Assembly (NCBI RefSeq): GCF_030012215.1
Contig: NZ_JASCXX010000010.1
Coordinates: forward strand, 62,001 to 126,000
Direction: 5' to 3'
Source of the DNA: Anaerobaca lacustris
GTDB lineage: Bacteria; Planctomycetota; Phycisphaerae; Sedimentisphaerales; Anaerobacaceae
Length of the DNA stretch: 64,000 nucleotides
This document shows, one piece after another, positions 30,248 through 38,684 of the stretch (position 1 is the stretch's first letter; each line of letters begins with the position of its first letter). The position numbers and the translations under genes were made by a program. The notes beneath the pieces are model-generated. The model was not told the origin of the DNA. It searched no databases and saw nothing but the letters and a program-made list of their open reading frames with translations.

Positions 30248-32965
30248 TCAAAGAGAAAACGATCCCTTGCGTTGAGGCACTTGGCCGTGGACGCCCAGGC
30301 GTTTGAGCAGTTCGTCGGCGACCCAGATGGAGCTGGAGGTCAGGACGATCCAGAACCAATCCATCGCCGACAGCGCGGTGACGCCGAAGAGCGTCTGGCC
30401 GAGACTCGTGTGGACGACGAGCACTTGCAGCAGGACGGCCAACCCAACGCCAGCGAGGAGCCACCGGTTGCCGGCGACGCCGATCGAGAAGACCGACTGG
30501 TAATGGCTTCTCGCGTTGAACGCCTGGAACCACTGGAAGGCCACCAGCGTGGTGAAGGCAACCGTGCGTGCATGCGCCAGATCAGCGGCGGGCTTCGCGA
30601 TCCAGAACATCAGCAGCGTCCCGGCCGCCATCAGCGGCGTCAGCAAGGCCATACGCCGGATCAGGACGCGATTGAGGATCGATTCGCGCGGGTTGCGCGG
30701 CGGCTGCTTGAGCACGTCCCAGTGTTTCGGCTCGACGCCGAGCGGGATGGTGCACGCGCCGTCGGTGACGAGATTGACCCACAGGATCATCACGGCGGTC
30801 AGGGGCAGGTCCATCCCGATGAGCAGCGCGGCGATCATCGTCAGGATCTCGCCGATATTCGTCGCCACGAGAAAGTACACGACGCGGCGCAGGTTGCTGA
30901 AGATGACCCGGCCCTCCTCGATTGCGTGCACGATGGTGGCGAAATTGTCGTCGGTCAGGATCATGTCGGCGGCTTCCTTGGCGACCTCGGTGCCGGCGCG
31001 CCCCATCGCCACGCCGATGTCGGCGCCCTTCAGCGCCGGAGCGTCGTTGACGCCGTCGCCGGTCATCGCGACGACGTGGCCCTGCTCGCGGAGCGATTCC
31101 ATGATCTTGAGCTTGTGCGCCGGCGAGACGCGCGCGAAGACGCCCGAGCGCAGGGCGGCCTCGGCCAGGGCGGGCTTGTCCATGGCGTCGATATCGGCCC
31201 CGGTGAGCACCTCGCCGTCGCCGGCGATGCCGACCTTGCGGGCGATGGCCAGGGCCGTCGCGGCGTGGTCGCCGGTGATCATCACCGGGTGAATGCCCGC
31301 GTCCCTGGCGTCACTAACGGCCTGGATGCTCTCTTCGCGCGGCGGGTCGATCATCGCCCACAGTCCGGCCAGCGTCAGGCCCTCTTCCACGTCCTCGGGG
31401 GCGATCCGGTCCTTGTCGGCGGAAAACTCGCGAAACGCCCCGGCCATCACGCGCAGGGCGTCGGTGGCGAAGTCGCCGATGGCGCTCTCGATGGCCCCCT
31501 TCCGCTCGGCGTCCAGCTCCACCACCTGGCCGTCGATCCGCACGTGCGAGCAGAACTCCAGCAGCCGGTCCGGCGCGCCTTTGACCAGGGCCACCCGTCC
31601 GTCGCCGCCCTTCTGCGGGTGCAGCGTGGCCATGTACTTTCGGTCGCTCGAAAAGGGCACTTCGTGCAGACGTTCGCTCTCGCCTTGCAGGGTCTTGCGG
31701 TCGAGCCCTGTTTTGTGGGCGGCGGTCAGGAGCGCCGCCTCGCTCGGATTGCCCTCGGCCCGCCATTGGCCGCCGTCCTGGTGCAGCCGGGCGTTGTTGT
31801 TCAGGACGCCGATCCGCAGAAGGGTTTCGAGCGTCTCGGGCAGTTGCTCGACGGGTTGGCCGTCGGCGGTGCGCAGGGCGCCTTCGGGTCGGTAGCCTTC
31901 GCCGGTGAGCTTGAACGTCTTGCCGTCGGCCCACAGCTTGCACACGGTCATCTGGTTTCGGGTGATGGTGCCGGTCTTGTCCGAGCAGATCACGGTGGTC
32001 GAGCCCAGGGTCTCGACGGCGGGCATGTGCCGGATGATGGCGTGGCGGTCGGCCATACGCCGCACGCCCAGGGCCAGCGTGACGCTGATCACGGCCGGCA
32101 GCCCTTCGGGGATGGCCGAGACGGCGATGGCGACCGCGAACATGACCGCCTCGACGACACGATAACCGCGCACCAGCTCCAGCGCCAGGACAACGGCCGC
32201 CAGGGCGATCCCCGCTCCGCCCAGCACGAGGCCGAGTTTGTGCATTCGTTTCTGGAGCGGCGTCTTCTCGCGCACGGTGGTGCGAACCTCACCGGCGATC
32301 TGCCCCATCTGTGTCTGCATGCCAACGTGCACCACCACCGCTTGTCCGCGCCCGCCGGTGACGTTGGTGGACATCCAGACCATATTCTTGCGATCGGCGA
32401 CAGGGATCTCTTCGTCCACCCTTGGGGGTTGCTTGCCGACCGGTTGCGATTCGCCCGTCAATGCCGACTCGTCGACCTGGAGCTCATCGGCACTGAGCAG
32501 CCGGGCGTCGGCGGCGACCCGGTCACCCGTTTCGAGCAGCAGGACATCGCCGACGACAACCTGCGCCGCTTCGATCTCCGTCGGCTCTCCGCCGCGAAGC
32601 ACCCGGGCGTGCAGAGCGCCCATCTGACGCAGGGCCGCCAGGGCCCCCTCGGCGCGCCACTCTTGAAAGAAGCCGAGCAGACTGTTCAACACGATCACGC
32701 CGGCAATCACGCCGGCATCGATGTACTTGCCGACCGCCAAGGACAACACCGCCGCACCGACCAGCAGATAGATCAGCGGATTATGCACCTGGCGAACCAA
32801 CAGCTTCAGCGGACCAGCACCCTCTTCGGCCTCGAGCGTATTGGGACCCTGTTCTTCGAGACGCCGGCCGGCCTGGTCGGCCGCCAGACCGTCCTCGGTG
32901 CTGTCCGTACGCTTGAGAGACTCATCCGCTTCGAGTGCGTGCCACGGGATTTCTGACGACATCAC
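30248..32965 (-). CDS. P-type cation-transporting ATPase (Ca2+ type, P2)
   Basis: A 905-aa membrane pump. Motifs in order are the actuator TGES (about 170-173), PEGLP in M4 (about 286), the phosphorylation site CSDKTGT (D329), MTGDGVNDAPALKGADIGVAMG and M6 NLVTDGACTIPLGVEP. The N-terminal cation-ATPase domain (WHALEADESLKRTDSTEDGLAADQAGRRLEEQGPN) fits the SERCA/PMR1-like group. It likely exports Ca2+ or Mn2+. The C-terminal membrane domain ends near the last residues. Start MM at 32965/32962 with AAGGGG upstream. A 1360-codon antisense frame here is a GC artefact. Confidence 0.93.
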   Translation of the reverse strand: MMSSEIPWHALEADESLKRTDSTEDGLAADQAGRRLEEQGPNTLEAEEGAGPLKLLVRQVHNPLIYLLVGAAVLSLAVGKYIDAGVIAGVIVLNSLLGFFQEWRAEGALAALRQMGALHARVLRGGEPTEIEAAQVVVGDVLLLETGDRVAADARLLSADELQVDESALTGESQPVGKQPPRVDEEIPVADRKNMVWMSTNVTGGRGQAVVVHVGMQTQMGQIAGEVRTTVREKTPLQKRMHKLGLVLGGAGIALAAVVLALELVRGYRVVEAVMFAVAIAVSAIPEGLPAVISVTLALGVRRMADRHAIIRHMPAVETLGSTTVICSDKTGTITRNQMTVCKLWADGKTFKLTGEGYRPEGALRTADGQPVEQLPETLETLLRIGVLNNNARLHQDGGQWRAEGNPSEAALLTAAHKTGLDRKTLQGESERLHEVPFSSDRKYMATLHPQKGGDGRVALVKGAPDRLLEFCSHVRIDGQVVELDAERKGAIESAIGDFATDALRVMAGAFREFSADKDRIAPEDVEEGLTLAGLWAMIDPPREESIQAVSDARDAGIHPVMITGDHAATALAIARKVGIAGDGEVLTGADIDAMDKPALAEAALRSGVFARVSPAHKLKIMESLREQGHVVAMTGDGVNDAPALKGADIGVAMGRAGTEVAKEAADMILTDDNFATIVHAIEEGRVIFSNLRRVVYFLVATNIGEILTMIAALLIGMDLPLTAVMILWVNLVTDGACTIPLGVEPKHWDVLKQPPRNPRESILNRVLIRRMALLTPLMAAGTLLMFWIAKPAADLAHARTVAFTTLVAFQWFQAFNARSHYQSVFSIGVAGNRWLLAGVGLAVLLQVLVVHTSLGQTLFGVTALSAMDWFWIVLTSSSIWVADELLKRLGVHGQVPQRKGSFSL

Positions 32966-33109
32966 GGTGCCCCTTCCCTTGGGTTGGCCCCATTGCCTCT
33001 GCCTGCCGCACCAGCCGGCCGGCCCTGCTCATGGTATAGTATAGCCCCGTACGTGTCACGGGTCTACTGCGTTCAGAACCCGCGTGCGGCCTTGTTCGTG
33101 AATCGGGGC

Positions 33110-33138
33110 TTTTCTTCTGTGGGAGTCGGGCGTATAAT
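33110..33138 (+). promoter_or_regulatory. candidate promoter of hisC-hisB-ispF
   Basis: TATAAT at 33133-33138 with a weak TTTTCT 17 bp upstream (33110-33115), about 60 nt before the hisC start. The divergent spacer 32966-33197 holds nothing else recognised. Confidence 0.45.
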
Positions 33139-33197
33139 CTTCGGCTCGCCGGGCCAATGGATCGAGCCGGGCGATGGAAACGGCGCAGGAACGAACG

Positions 33198-34256
33198 ATG
33201 GGTTACTTTCGAGACAACGTGGAACGGGTGGCGGGGTATACGCCGGGGTTTCAGCCCAGGGCGACGGACGTGGTCAAGCTGAACACCAACGAGAACCCCT
33301 ATCCGCCGTCGCCTGCGGTGATGAAGGCGCTGGCGGGGATCAGGCCGGAGCAGCTTCGGCGCTATCCCGATCCGGTCGGCACCGCCTTCCGCCAGGCGGC
33401 CGCACGCATCCACGGGGTGACACCCGAGAACATCATGTGCTGCAACGGCGGCGACGACCTGCTCAGTATTGCCATCCGGGCTTTCTGCGACGCCGGCAGG
33501 CCGCTCGCGTATCCAGTGCCTACGTACACGCTCTATCCGGTCCTGGCCGCCCTGGAGGACTGCCCGACGATCGAGGTCCCGTTCGACGAGCAGTTCAATC
33601 TTCCGCCGGCCCTGGTCAAGAGCGGCGCGGCGCTGACGATCGTGTGCAACCCCAACGCGCCGAGCGGGACCTGCGTGCCCATCGAAGAACTGGCGTCGCT
33701 GGCCGACGAACTGACGGGCGTCCTGCTGATCGACGAGGCGTATGTGGACTTCGCCGACCGCGACTGCATCGAACTGGTGCGGGAGTTCGACAACGTGATC
33801 CTGCTGCGGTCGTTGAGCAAGGGCTATTCGCTGGCGGGCCTGCGTTTCGGGTACGCCATCGCCGACGCCGCGTTGATCGCCGGCCTGATGAAAGTCAAGG
33901 ACTCGTACAACGTCGATGCCGTCGCCATCGCACTGGCCACGGCGGCGATCGAGGACCAGCCTTACTTCAAGGCAAACGTTGAGAAAGTCCGCGCGGACCG
34001 GGCCGTTCTGACCGAGCGACTGATTGCGCTGGGCTTTGGCGTCCTGGACAGCGCGACGAATTTCGTTCTGGCGACCGTAGGGGCGAAACATCTTTCGCCC
34101 TTACCAGCGGAACGGATTCAGGAGAAACTGGCGAAGCGGAACATCTACGTTCGCTATTTCGATGTCCCGGGACTGGACGACAAACTGCGCATCTCGGTCG
34201 GCACGAAGCAGCAGAACGACAGACTGCTGGCCGCCCTCAAGGAGATCGTGGGATAA
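33198..34256 (+). CDS. hisC: histidinol-phosphate aminotransferase
   Basis: PLP-dependent transaminase (352 aa) converting imidazole-acetol phosphate to histidinol phosphate. Motifs are KLNTNENPYPPSPAV, CNGGDDLLSIAIRAF, CNPNAPSGT, LIDEAYVDF and the PLP lysine in RSLSKGYSLAGLRFGYA. The ATG at 33198 (MGYFRDNVERVAGY) matches the family start. Upstream ATG 33174 is less likely. Near residue 294-302 the sequence VGAKHLSPL is encoded by a 28-bp palindromic repeat inserted in frame where HisC proteins usually have a short surface loop. The last part (NIYVRYFDVPGLDDKLRISVGT) is normal, so activity is probably retained. Confidence 0.94.
   Translation: MGYFRDNVERVAGYTPGFQPRATDVVKLNTNENPYPPSPAVMKALAGIRPEQLRRYPDPVGTAFRQAAARIHGVTPENIMCCNGGDDLLSIAIRAFCDAGRPLAYPVPTYTLYPVLAALEDCPTIEVPFDEQFNLPPALVKSGAALTIVCNPNAPSGTCVPIEELASLADELTGVLLIDEAYVDFADRDCIELVREFDNVILLRSLSKGYSLAGLRFGYAIADAALIAGLMKVKDSYNVDAVAIALATAAIEDQPYFKANVEKVRADRAVLTERLIALGFGVLDSATNFVLATVGAKHLSPLPAERIQEKLAKRNIYVRYFDVPGLDDKLRISVGTKQQNDRLLAALKEIVG
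34077..34104. repeat. GTAGGGGCGA-type palindrome inside hisC
   Basis: Twelve-bp arms (GTAGGGGCGAAA and TTTCGCCCTTAC, one mismatch) around a CATC loop. Same family as 8251-8272 and 44395-44419. It lies wholly within the hisC reading frame and encodes about nine residues. Confidence 0.8.
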
Positions 34257-34310
34257 AGCGACTCCGGCGTCGAGTTGGAGCAGCTTCAGAATATGGTCTT
34301 GTATCGTGGC

Positions 34311-34462
34311 CGAAATACGAAACTCGAATATCGAAATTCGAAACAAGCACGAACGTTCAAAGGCTCCAAAAACGAAACGGCGCCTGCGGCGAGAAGGTTT
34401 GGGACATTGAGATTTCGATCATTCGTTTTTGTTTCGGATTTCGTGCGTCGGATTTCGAGTTT
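34311..34462. repeat. TTTCG-rich imperfect inverted repeat in the hisC-hisB spacer
   Basis: The left arm (about 34311-34354) is rich in CGAAA units, including CGAAATTCGAAACAAGCACG. The right arm (about 34420-34462) is its imperfect inverse (CGTTTTTGTTTCGGATTTCG). They enclose about 65 bp. A closely matching single arm lies at 41918-41960. The element fills most of the 240-bp spacer. Confidence 0.7.
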
Positions 34463-34496
34463 TTGACGCGGGTGTTGTCGCGTCAGTAGGGTGCCT

Positions 34497-35084
34497 ATGA
34501 TGGAACCACGGACTGCACAGATTCATCGCAAGACGAACGAGACCGACATCACGTGCCAGTTGAACCTGGACGGGGTGGGCCGGTATGAGATCGACACAGG
34601 CGTCGGCTTTCTCGACCACATGCTGACGCACGTCAGCAAGCACAGCCGGATCGACCTGACCGTCAAGGCCACCGGCGACCTGCACATCGACGCGCACCAC
34701 ACGGTCGAAGACGTCGGCATCTGCCTGGGCCAGTGCCTCCTGGAGGCGCTGAGCGAGAAGAAGGGCATCGCCCGCTACGGGCACAGTTCCGTTCCGATGG
34801 AAGATGCGCTGGCGAACATCGCACTGGACCTGTCGGGCCGGCCGTTCTGCGTCTACAGCGCCGAGTACCGTTGCGAAAAGATCGGCGATTTCGACGTCGA
34901 GTGCATCGAGGAGATGCTGCGGGCGTTCTCGAATGCGGGCAAGTTCAACCTGCACGTGAACGTCCCGTACGGCACGAACGGCCATCACATCGCCGAGGCG
35001 ATTTTCAAGGGGCTGGGTCAGGCGCTGGCGGCGGCCGTGCGGATCGTCGGCACGGAGGTGCCCAGTACGAAGGGGCAACTGTGA
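34497..35084 (+). CDS. hisB: imidazoleglycerol-phosphate dehydratase
   Basis: About 195 aa, monofunctional. It dehydrates IGP to imidazole-acetol phosphate, the step just before HisC. It has the Mn-binding repeats DTGVGFLDHMLTH and HIDAHHTVEDVGI in the first half. The second half has YGHSSVPMEDALANIALDLSGRP and GTNGHHIAEAIFKGLGQAL. ATG 34497/34500 are adjacent, and a GTG at 34491 is also in frame. Its stop overlaps the ispF GTG start (GTGA), so the two are translationally coupled despite belonging to different pathways. Confidence 0.95.
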   Translation: MMEPRTAQIHRKTNETDITCQLNLDGVGRYEIDTGVGFLDHMLTHVSKHSRIDLTVKATGDLHIDAHHTVEDVGICLGQCLLEALSEKKGIARYGHSSVPMEDALANIALDLSGRPFCVYSAEYRCEKIGDFDVECIEEMLRAFSNAGKFNLHVNVPYGTNGHHIAEAIFKGLGQALAAAVRIVGTEVPSTKGQL

Positions 35085-35596
35085 TCGGGGAACTGACACC
35101 GGCGGAGTATCGAATCGGGATCGGCACGGACATCCACCGGCTCGTGCCGGACCGGCGGCTGATGCTCGGGGGCGTTTACATCCCCTATCCGGCGGGGCTG
35201 CTGGGCCACAGCGACGGCGACGTCGCGCTGCACGCGGTCACCGACGCCCTGCTCGGTGCGGCCGGGCTTGGCGATATCGGCACGCTCTTTCCCGACACCG
35301 ACGCCCAGTGGAAGAACGCCGACAGCAAGGAGTTCATCTACGCCGTCCGCGAGCTGCTCGAAAAGAAGGGCTGGGAGGTCGTCAACGTGGACCTGACGAT
35401 CCATACCGAGGCCCCGAAGCTCGGACCGCTCAAGGGCCAGATCCGCCGGTGCATCGCCGGCCTGCTGGGCATCGATTTCAGCGCGACCAACGTCAAGGCC
35501 AAGACCAACGAGGGCCTCGGCGAGATCGGCGCCGGCGACGCCATGGCCGCCACCGCCATCGCCCTGCTCCGCAAGAAACCCCGCCGAACGCTGTGA
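35081..35596 (+). CDS. ispF: 2-C-methyl-D-erythritol 2,4-cyclodiphosphate synthase
   Basis: A 171-aa enzyme of the MEP isoprenoid pathway, forming the cyclic diphosphate from CDP-ME 2-phosphate. It has the Zn and substrate motifs GIGTDIHRL, LGGVYIPYPAGLLGHSDGDVALHAVTDALLGAAGLGDIG and FPDTDAQWKNADS, and the C-terminal AKTNEGLGEIGAGDAMAATAIAL. The GTG start at 35081 overlaps the hisB stop, with AAGGGG upstream. A longer frame from 34733 is only the hisB shadow. Confidence 0.94.
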   Translation: MIGELTPAEYRIGIGTDIHRLVPDRRLMLGGVYIPYPAGLLGHSDGDVALHAVTDALLGAAGLGDIGTLFPDTDAQWKNADSKEFIYAVRELLEKKGWEVVNVDLTIHTEAPKLGPLKGQIRRCIAGLLGIDFSATNVKAKTNEGLGEIGAGDAMAATAIALLRKKPRRTL

Positions 35597-35702
35597 CAGA
35601 AGCATGTGTAGGGCTCGCGTGCCCGAGACAGCTTGACGACCTGAGAGAGCTTGGACCAGAAGTAAGCGATCTGTGAACGGAGCCAGTCGCTCGCTCCCAG
35701 CA

Positions 35703-36653
35703 ATGATTGAAGAGGACAAGATGGTGGCAGACGATTCCACGGCCAACTGCAATGATGCGAAGCCGTATCTGTGGAAGCGAGAACTGCAAAGCTGGGGCGA
35801 ATTCTGCCGCTTCTTCAATGAAGAATTCGACCTCTGCACAGATACGACCCCCAAGCCCCTCCTGAGGCACTATGTCTGGCGAGGACACAGGCGTGATGAC
35901 TGGAGGCTGTTGTCGTCTTTCGACCGGGTATTTAGCCGGAGTGAGCGATTCAAAGAACTCCACGTCGAAGACAGAGCAAAGCAGCGTGAGATAATTCTCA
36001 CGGCCCACCTCAATTCCTTCGCTTATGCATGCCGGGGCAAGTTGAGCCAGCTTGGCATCAGCGTAATGGAACTGAAGGCATACATTAGACGCCATGTTCT
36101 TCATAGGAATCATATCTGGGCGTTAGGACAGCACTATGGGCTTGTGACACCTCTGCTTGACTGGTGCTACTCCCCATTCGCGGCTGCATTCTTTGCCTTC
36201 GAAGAGGAGAGGGAGAACACGGGCGAGACGAATGATTACCGAGTGGTCTTTGGATTGAAAGTCGGCGAGGTATGTGACGTTCTGAACCTTCCACTCGACG
36301 GATGTCAGTTGGCCTATTTCGACCCGATGTCTTCGGAACACCCTCGGCTCGTCAATCAACGAGGACTATTCACTGTTGCTGAAAAGGGGATCGACATCGA
36401 GACTCTCTTGAAGAAGTACGAAGACCCCGGATTCAGAGAAAGGAACAGGTCCGGGAGAAACCACCCCTGGCTGATAAGGATCAGGGTGCCTGACACACTC
36501 TCCAATCGCCAATGCTTCTTGCGTGCCTTGAACGCCATGAATATCAATCACATAAGCCTGTTCCCAGAAATAGGAGGTGCTGCAGAATTCTGTAACCTGG
36601 GGATAGAGTTGGATGGCTATGCCAAGTTTCACGGTCAGAGTCCTTCAGAGTGA
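35703..36653 (+). CDS. FRG-domain protein
   Basis: About 316 aa with an FRG domain (about 20-170). The signature runs from LRHYVWRGHRRDDWRLLSSFDR (F/Y-RG-x) through a Glu-rich helix to HIWALGQHYGLVTPLLDWCYSPFAAAFFAFEEE (QHYG-x-x-T-x-LLDW-x-x-SP-x-AAFFA). FRG proteins are common in accessory and prophage regions and some act in phage defence. No enzymatic activity is assigned. GC is noticeably lower than in ispF next door, suggesting transfer. Starts at 35703 or 35721 (AGAGGA 4 nt upstream) are both possible. Confidence 0.85.
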   Translation: MIEEDKMVADDSTANCNDAKPYLWKRELQSWGEFCRFFNEEFDLCTDTTPKPLLRHYVWRGHRRDDWRLLSSFDRVFSRSERFKELHVEDRAKQREIILTAHLNSFAYACRGKLSQLGISVMELKAYIRRHVLHRNHIWALGQHYGLVTPLLDWCYSPFAAAFFAFEEERENTGETNDYRVVFGLKVGEVCDVLNLPLDGCQLAYFDPMSSEHPRLVNQRGLFTVAEKGIDIETLLKKYEDPGFRERNRSGRNHPWLIRIRVPDTLSNRQCFLRALNAMNINHISLFPEIGGAAEFCNLGIELDGYAKFHGQSPSE

Positions 36654-36677
36654 GCTTCTGATCTCAGAGTCTTGATC

Positions 36678-36919
36678 CAGTCGGGCAGGGTGCGCCCCGC
36701 ACGCCGATTCGTTCGGATTCGCGGACTGTCACAGAAGGTCAGTGAGGAGAACCGTCGCGATGTACGCTGCGATCATGGCGACAAGCAGGGCACAGAGGGC
36801 CGTCGCGAGCAACGTTCTGAAGCTGGTGTTCATCCGCCAGACGGCAAAGCGGTTTTCGCAGTCCGGCATCAACGGACCTTCGGACGATCAGGCTGACATG
36901 CCCTTGGAACTTCGGTGAC
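36678..36919. repeat. 242-bp direct duplication, copy 1
   Basis: About 90% identical, without gaps, to 37902-38143 (offset 1224 bp). It carries the 3' end of the membrane-protein gene found complete at 37953-38492. The two copies bracket a HEPN-MntA module. Confidence 0.85.
36729..36919 (-). pseudogene. duplicated 3' fragment of the 37953-38492 gene
   Basis: The minus-strand frame ends at the same stop as copy 2 and keeps MPDCENRFAVWRMNTSF, a hydrophobic helix (LLATALCALLVAMIAAYIAT) and the terminal LL. The upstream about 120 codons are absent. An internal ATG could still yield a 46-aa membrane peptide, so it may not be entirely dead. No other gene was recognised in 36654-36992. Confidence 0.7.
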
Positions 36920-36929
36920 ACTAGAACTC

Positions 36930-36960
36930 CGCTGACACCATACTCAATTCGAAGACCTCT
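36930..36960. mobile_element. possible left-end remnant of a RAYT/IS200-like element
   Basis: CTGACACCATACTCAATTC resembles the (GGG)GACACCATACT-x-AATTC phrase often found at the edges of REP-associated tyrosine transposase genes. No transposase frame is present. Confidence 0.35.
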
Positions 36961-36992
36961 GGGGGCTGTCGCGTGAGATGAGCGCCGCCGTG

Positions 36993-37358
36993 CTACTGTT
37001 GCTCCGGCGTCGGCGGACGATTGACACCTATTTCTTCCAGCCGCTCGATCAGCGGGGTCAGCTTGTCGTGGACTACCGCCCACAGTACCTCGTAGCGGAT
37101 CTCCCCATATTCATGGGTCAGGATATTTCGAAGGCCGATCATGGACCTCCAGGGAATGTCGGAGAGACTCTCTCGGGTCTGCTGCGAAACGCACCGGGCC
37201 GCTTCCCCGAGGATCTCCAAGTTGCGTTCCACGGCGTTGCGGGTCTTGCGGTCCTGCAGAAAATCCTGGAATCCGACTCCCTCGGTGAACTCGACAGCCG
37301 TTCTGGCCGCATCGAGCATGTCCCACAGACGCGCCATATCCTTGGCATCAGGCCGCAT
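36993..37358 (-). CDS. HEPN-domain toxin (RX4HXY RNase), second intact module
   Basis: A 121-aa HEPN protein with RNILTHEYGEI (R-x4-H-x-Y) and the upstream helix AVERNLEILGEAARCVSQ. It lies 3' of its MntA-like partner, whose frame overlaps by 11 nt, so the operon order is antitoxin then toxin. Catalytic residues are complete. It belongs to a different subfamily from the HEPN at 22438, since little beyond the motif is shared. The whole module sits between two direct 242-bp repeats. Confidence 0.88.
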   Translation of the reverse strand: MRPDAKDMARLWDMLDAARTAVEFTEGVGFQDFLQDRKTRNAVERNLEILGEAARCVSQQTRESLSDIPWRSMIGLRNILTHEYGEIRYEVLWAVVHDKLTPLIERLEEIGVNRPPTPEQQ

Positions 37359-37650
37359 AGATCACCTGGCGGGTCTTAAGGATTTCGTGTCTTCTCCACG
37401 GGTTCCGCATCGCCTCCTTTTCCACGAGATCGACGGGACGCCCCAAGCGAGTTTCCAGCTCCTCTTTTATGTCGAGCAACCGGTCAATATCCAACGGCGC
37501 TCCAGGCTCGAAGCTCACGAGGAAATCCACGTCGCTCTTCGCGCCGAAATCCTCCCGCAGGACGGAGCCGAAGACAGACAACTCCCGTATCTGCCATTTC
37601 CGGCAGAACGCGGCTATCATGCTGCGGTCTATCTGTACGTTAGCATTCAT
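37348..37650 (-). CDS. MntA-type nucleotidyltransferase antitoxin
   Basis: A 100-aa minimal nucleotidyltransferase: LSVFGSVLREDFGAKSDVDFLVSFEPG (GS-x10-DxD) with RPVDLVEKEA as third acidic motif. It overlaps the HEPN toxin start by 11 nt. It is expected to AMPylate and neutralise that toxin. The 37651-37901 spacer upstream holds RAYT-like end repeats and a short degenerate frame, but no clear promoter. Confidence 0.88.
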   Translation of the reverse strand: MNANVQIDRSMIAAFCRKWQIRELSVFGSVLREDFGAKSDVDFLVSFEPGAPLDIDRLLDIKEELETRLGRPVDLVEKEAMRNPWRRHEILKTRQVIYAA

Positions 37651-37732
37651 GGCTCTGTGGTCATCATAGCGACTCTGCCATCCCAGATCAACTCACGACC
37701 AAACGGAATATCCGTCGAAACTCGGGAGGCTT

Positions 37733-37773
37733 GAATTCCGGGGACTGAATTCCGGGGACGCCCTATGAATTTC
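37733..37773. mobile_element. possible right-end remnant of a RAYT/IS200-like element
   Basis: Tandem GAATTCCGGGGACT and GAATTCCGGGGACG followed by GAATTTCGGGG. GAATTCCGGGGAC phrases are typical at ends of REP-associated tyrosine transposase elements. Together with 36930-36960 it encloses the HEPN-MntA pair. No transposase gene is left. Confidence 0.4.
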
Positions 37774-37901
37774 GGGGTCGGTCAGGAGACTCGGAGAGGG
37801 CGGGATTCTTGCCGATCCGGGCGCGATCGCGGAGGTGGAGGTTGGTTACATTCCGACAGGGAATGCCGGCCTCATCGGCCAGGGCCTTGAGAAGCTCGCA
37901 A

Positions 37902-38143
37902 CAGTCGGGTAGGGTGTGCCCCGCACACCGATTCGTTCGGACTCGCGGACTGTCACAGAAGGTCGATGAGGAGAATCGTCGCGATGTACGCTGCGATCAT
38001 GGCGACAAGCAGGGCGCAGAGGGCCGTCGCGAGCAACCTTCTGAAGCTGGTGTTCATCCGCCAGACGGCGAACCGGTTTTCGCAGTCCGGCATCAACGGA
38101 CCTTCGGACGATCGGACTGACGTGCCCTTGCAGATCCGGCAGG
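37902..38143. repeat. 242-bp direct duplication, copy 2
   Basis: Gap-free duplicate of 36678-36919. Here it forms the 3' end and downstream flank of an intact gene, so this is probably the parental copy. Confidence 0.85.
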
Positions 38144-38492
38144 GACGAACGTCTTCGATATCGTCCTCGCTGGGCCATGCATCGCGGACCGTGACACCCT
38201 CCAGGCAACAGAGATATCCGCCGTCCGTCCAGAGAAGAAAGTGGATCAGGCCCTCGGGGTCCGACTTCGGGCGGGCGATGGCCCCGTCGCACAGTGCATC
38301 GTGCAGTTCCTCGGTCTGCGGCATGGGAGGTATGGACGGGGGCACGGAGATTTTGGTGTAGAAGCCCACGCCCGTGTAGTCCCGCTCCAGGGCCGTGGCG
38401 GCGGCGAACTGCTGGCGCACCACCTCCATCCCATCCACCGGTTTGGACAGGATCGCCTCGATGGCCGCCCTCTCCAGTCTGCTAAACTCCAT
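37953..38492 (-). CDS. hypothetical protein with C-terminal membrane helix
   Basis: A 179-aa protein, no family name recognised. The N-terminal domain (about 1-115) is soluble, with FSRLERAAIEAILSKPVDGMEVVRQQFAAATALERDYTGVGFYTKI and GYLCCLEGVTVRDAWPSEDDIEDVRPC, a fold seen in small planctomycete proteins of unknown role. The C-terminus has one membrane helix (LLATALCALLVAMIAAYIATILL). The C-terminal third is duplicated 1.2 kb to the left. GAGAGG lies 7 nt before ATG 38492. A longer frame to 38582 lacks support. Confidence 0.65.
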   Translation of the reverse strand: MEFSRLERAAIEAILSKPVDGMEVVRQQFAAATALERDYTGVGFYTKISVPPSIPPMPQTEELHDALCDGAIARPKSDPEGLIHFLLWTDGGYLCCLEGVTVRDAWPSEDDIEDVRPCRICKGTSVRSSEGPLMPDCENRFAVWRMNTSFRRLLATALCALLVAMIAAYIATILLIDLL

Positions 38493-38684
38493 GTCTGGCC
38501 TCTCTCTGTGCCGAAGAGCCGCACGGCGCCGCAACGGCCTGTTGCACGTGTCCATCCTACCCGGCCATCCCGCGCGTCGCAAGTCTCCGGCGTCCGGTCC
38601 ACCGCGGACCGGCCAGGTTGCAGGGAGACGAATCCCGCCCGCATCGCAGTTGACCAGGCCCGGCTCCGCTCTTAGAATACGCCC

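Noticed and set aside
28874-32956. 1360-codon plus-strand frame opposite the SGNH hydrolase and P-type ATPase
   Set aside because: It spans two well-supported minus-strand genes, is Arg/Gly/Asp/Val-rich with no motif, and is the usual antisense shadow in high-GC coding DNA.
37763-37910. Minus-strand frame reading ELLKALADEAGIPCRN and RIGKNPALSE
   Set aside because: It could be the tail of a lost gene, but it has no start, overlaps the 242-bp repeat edge and RAYT-like ends, and no family could be named. Too weak to annotate.
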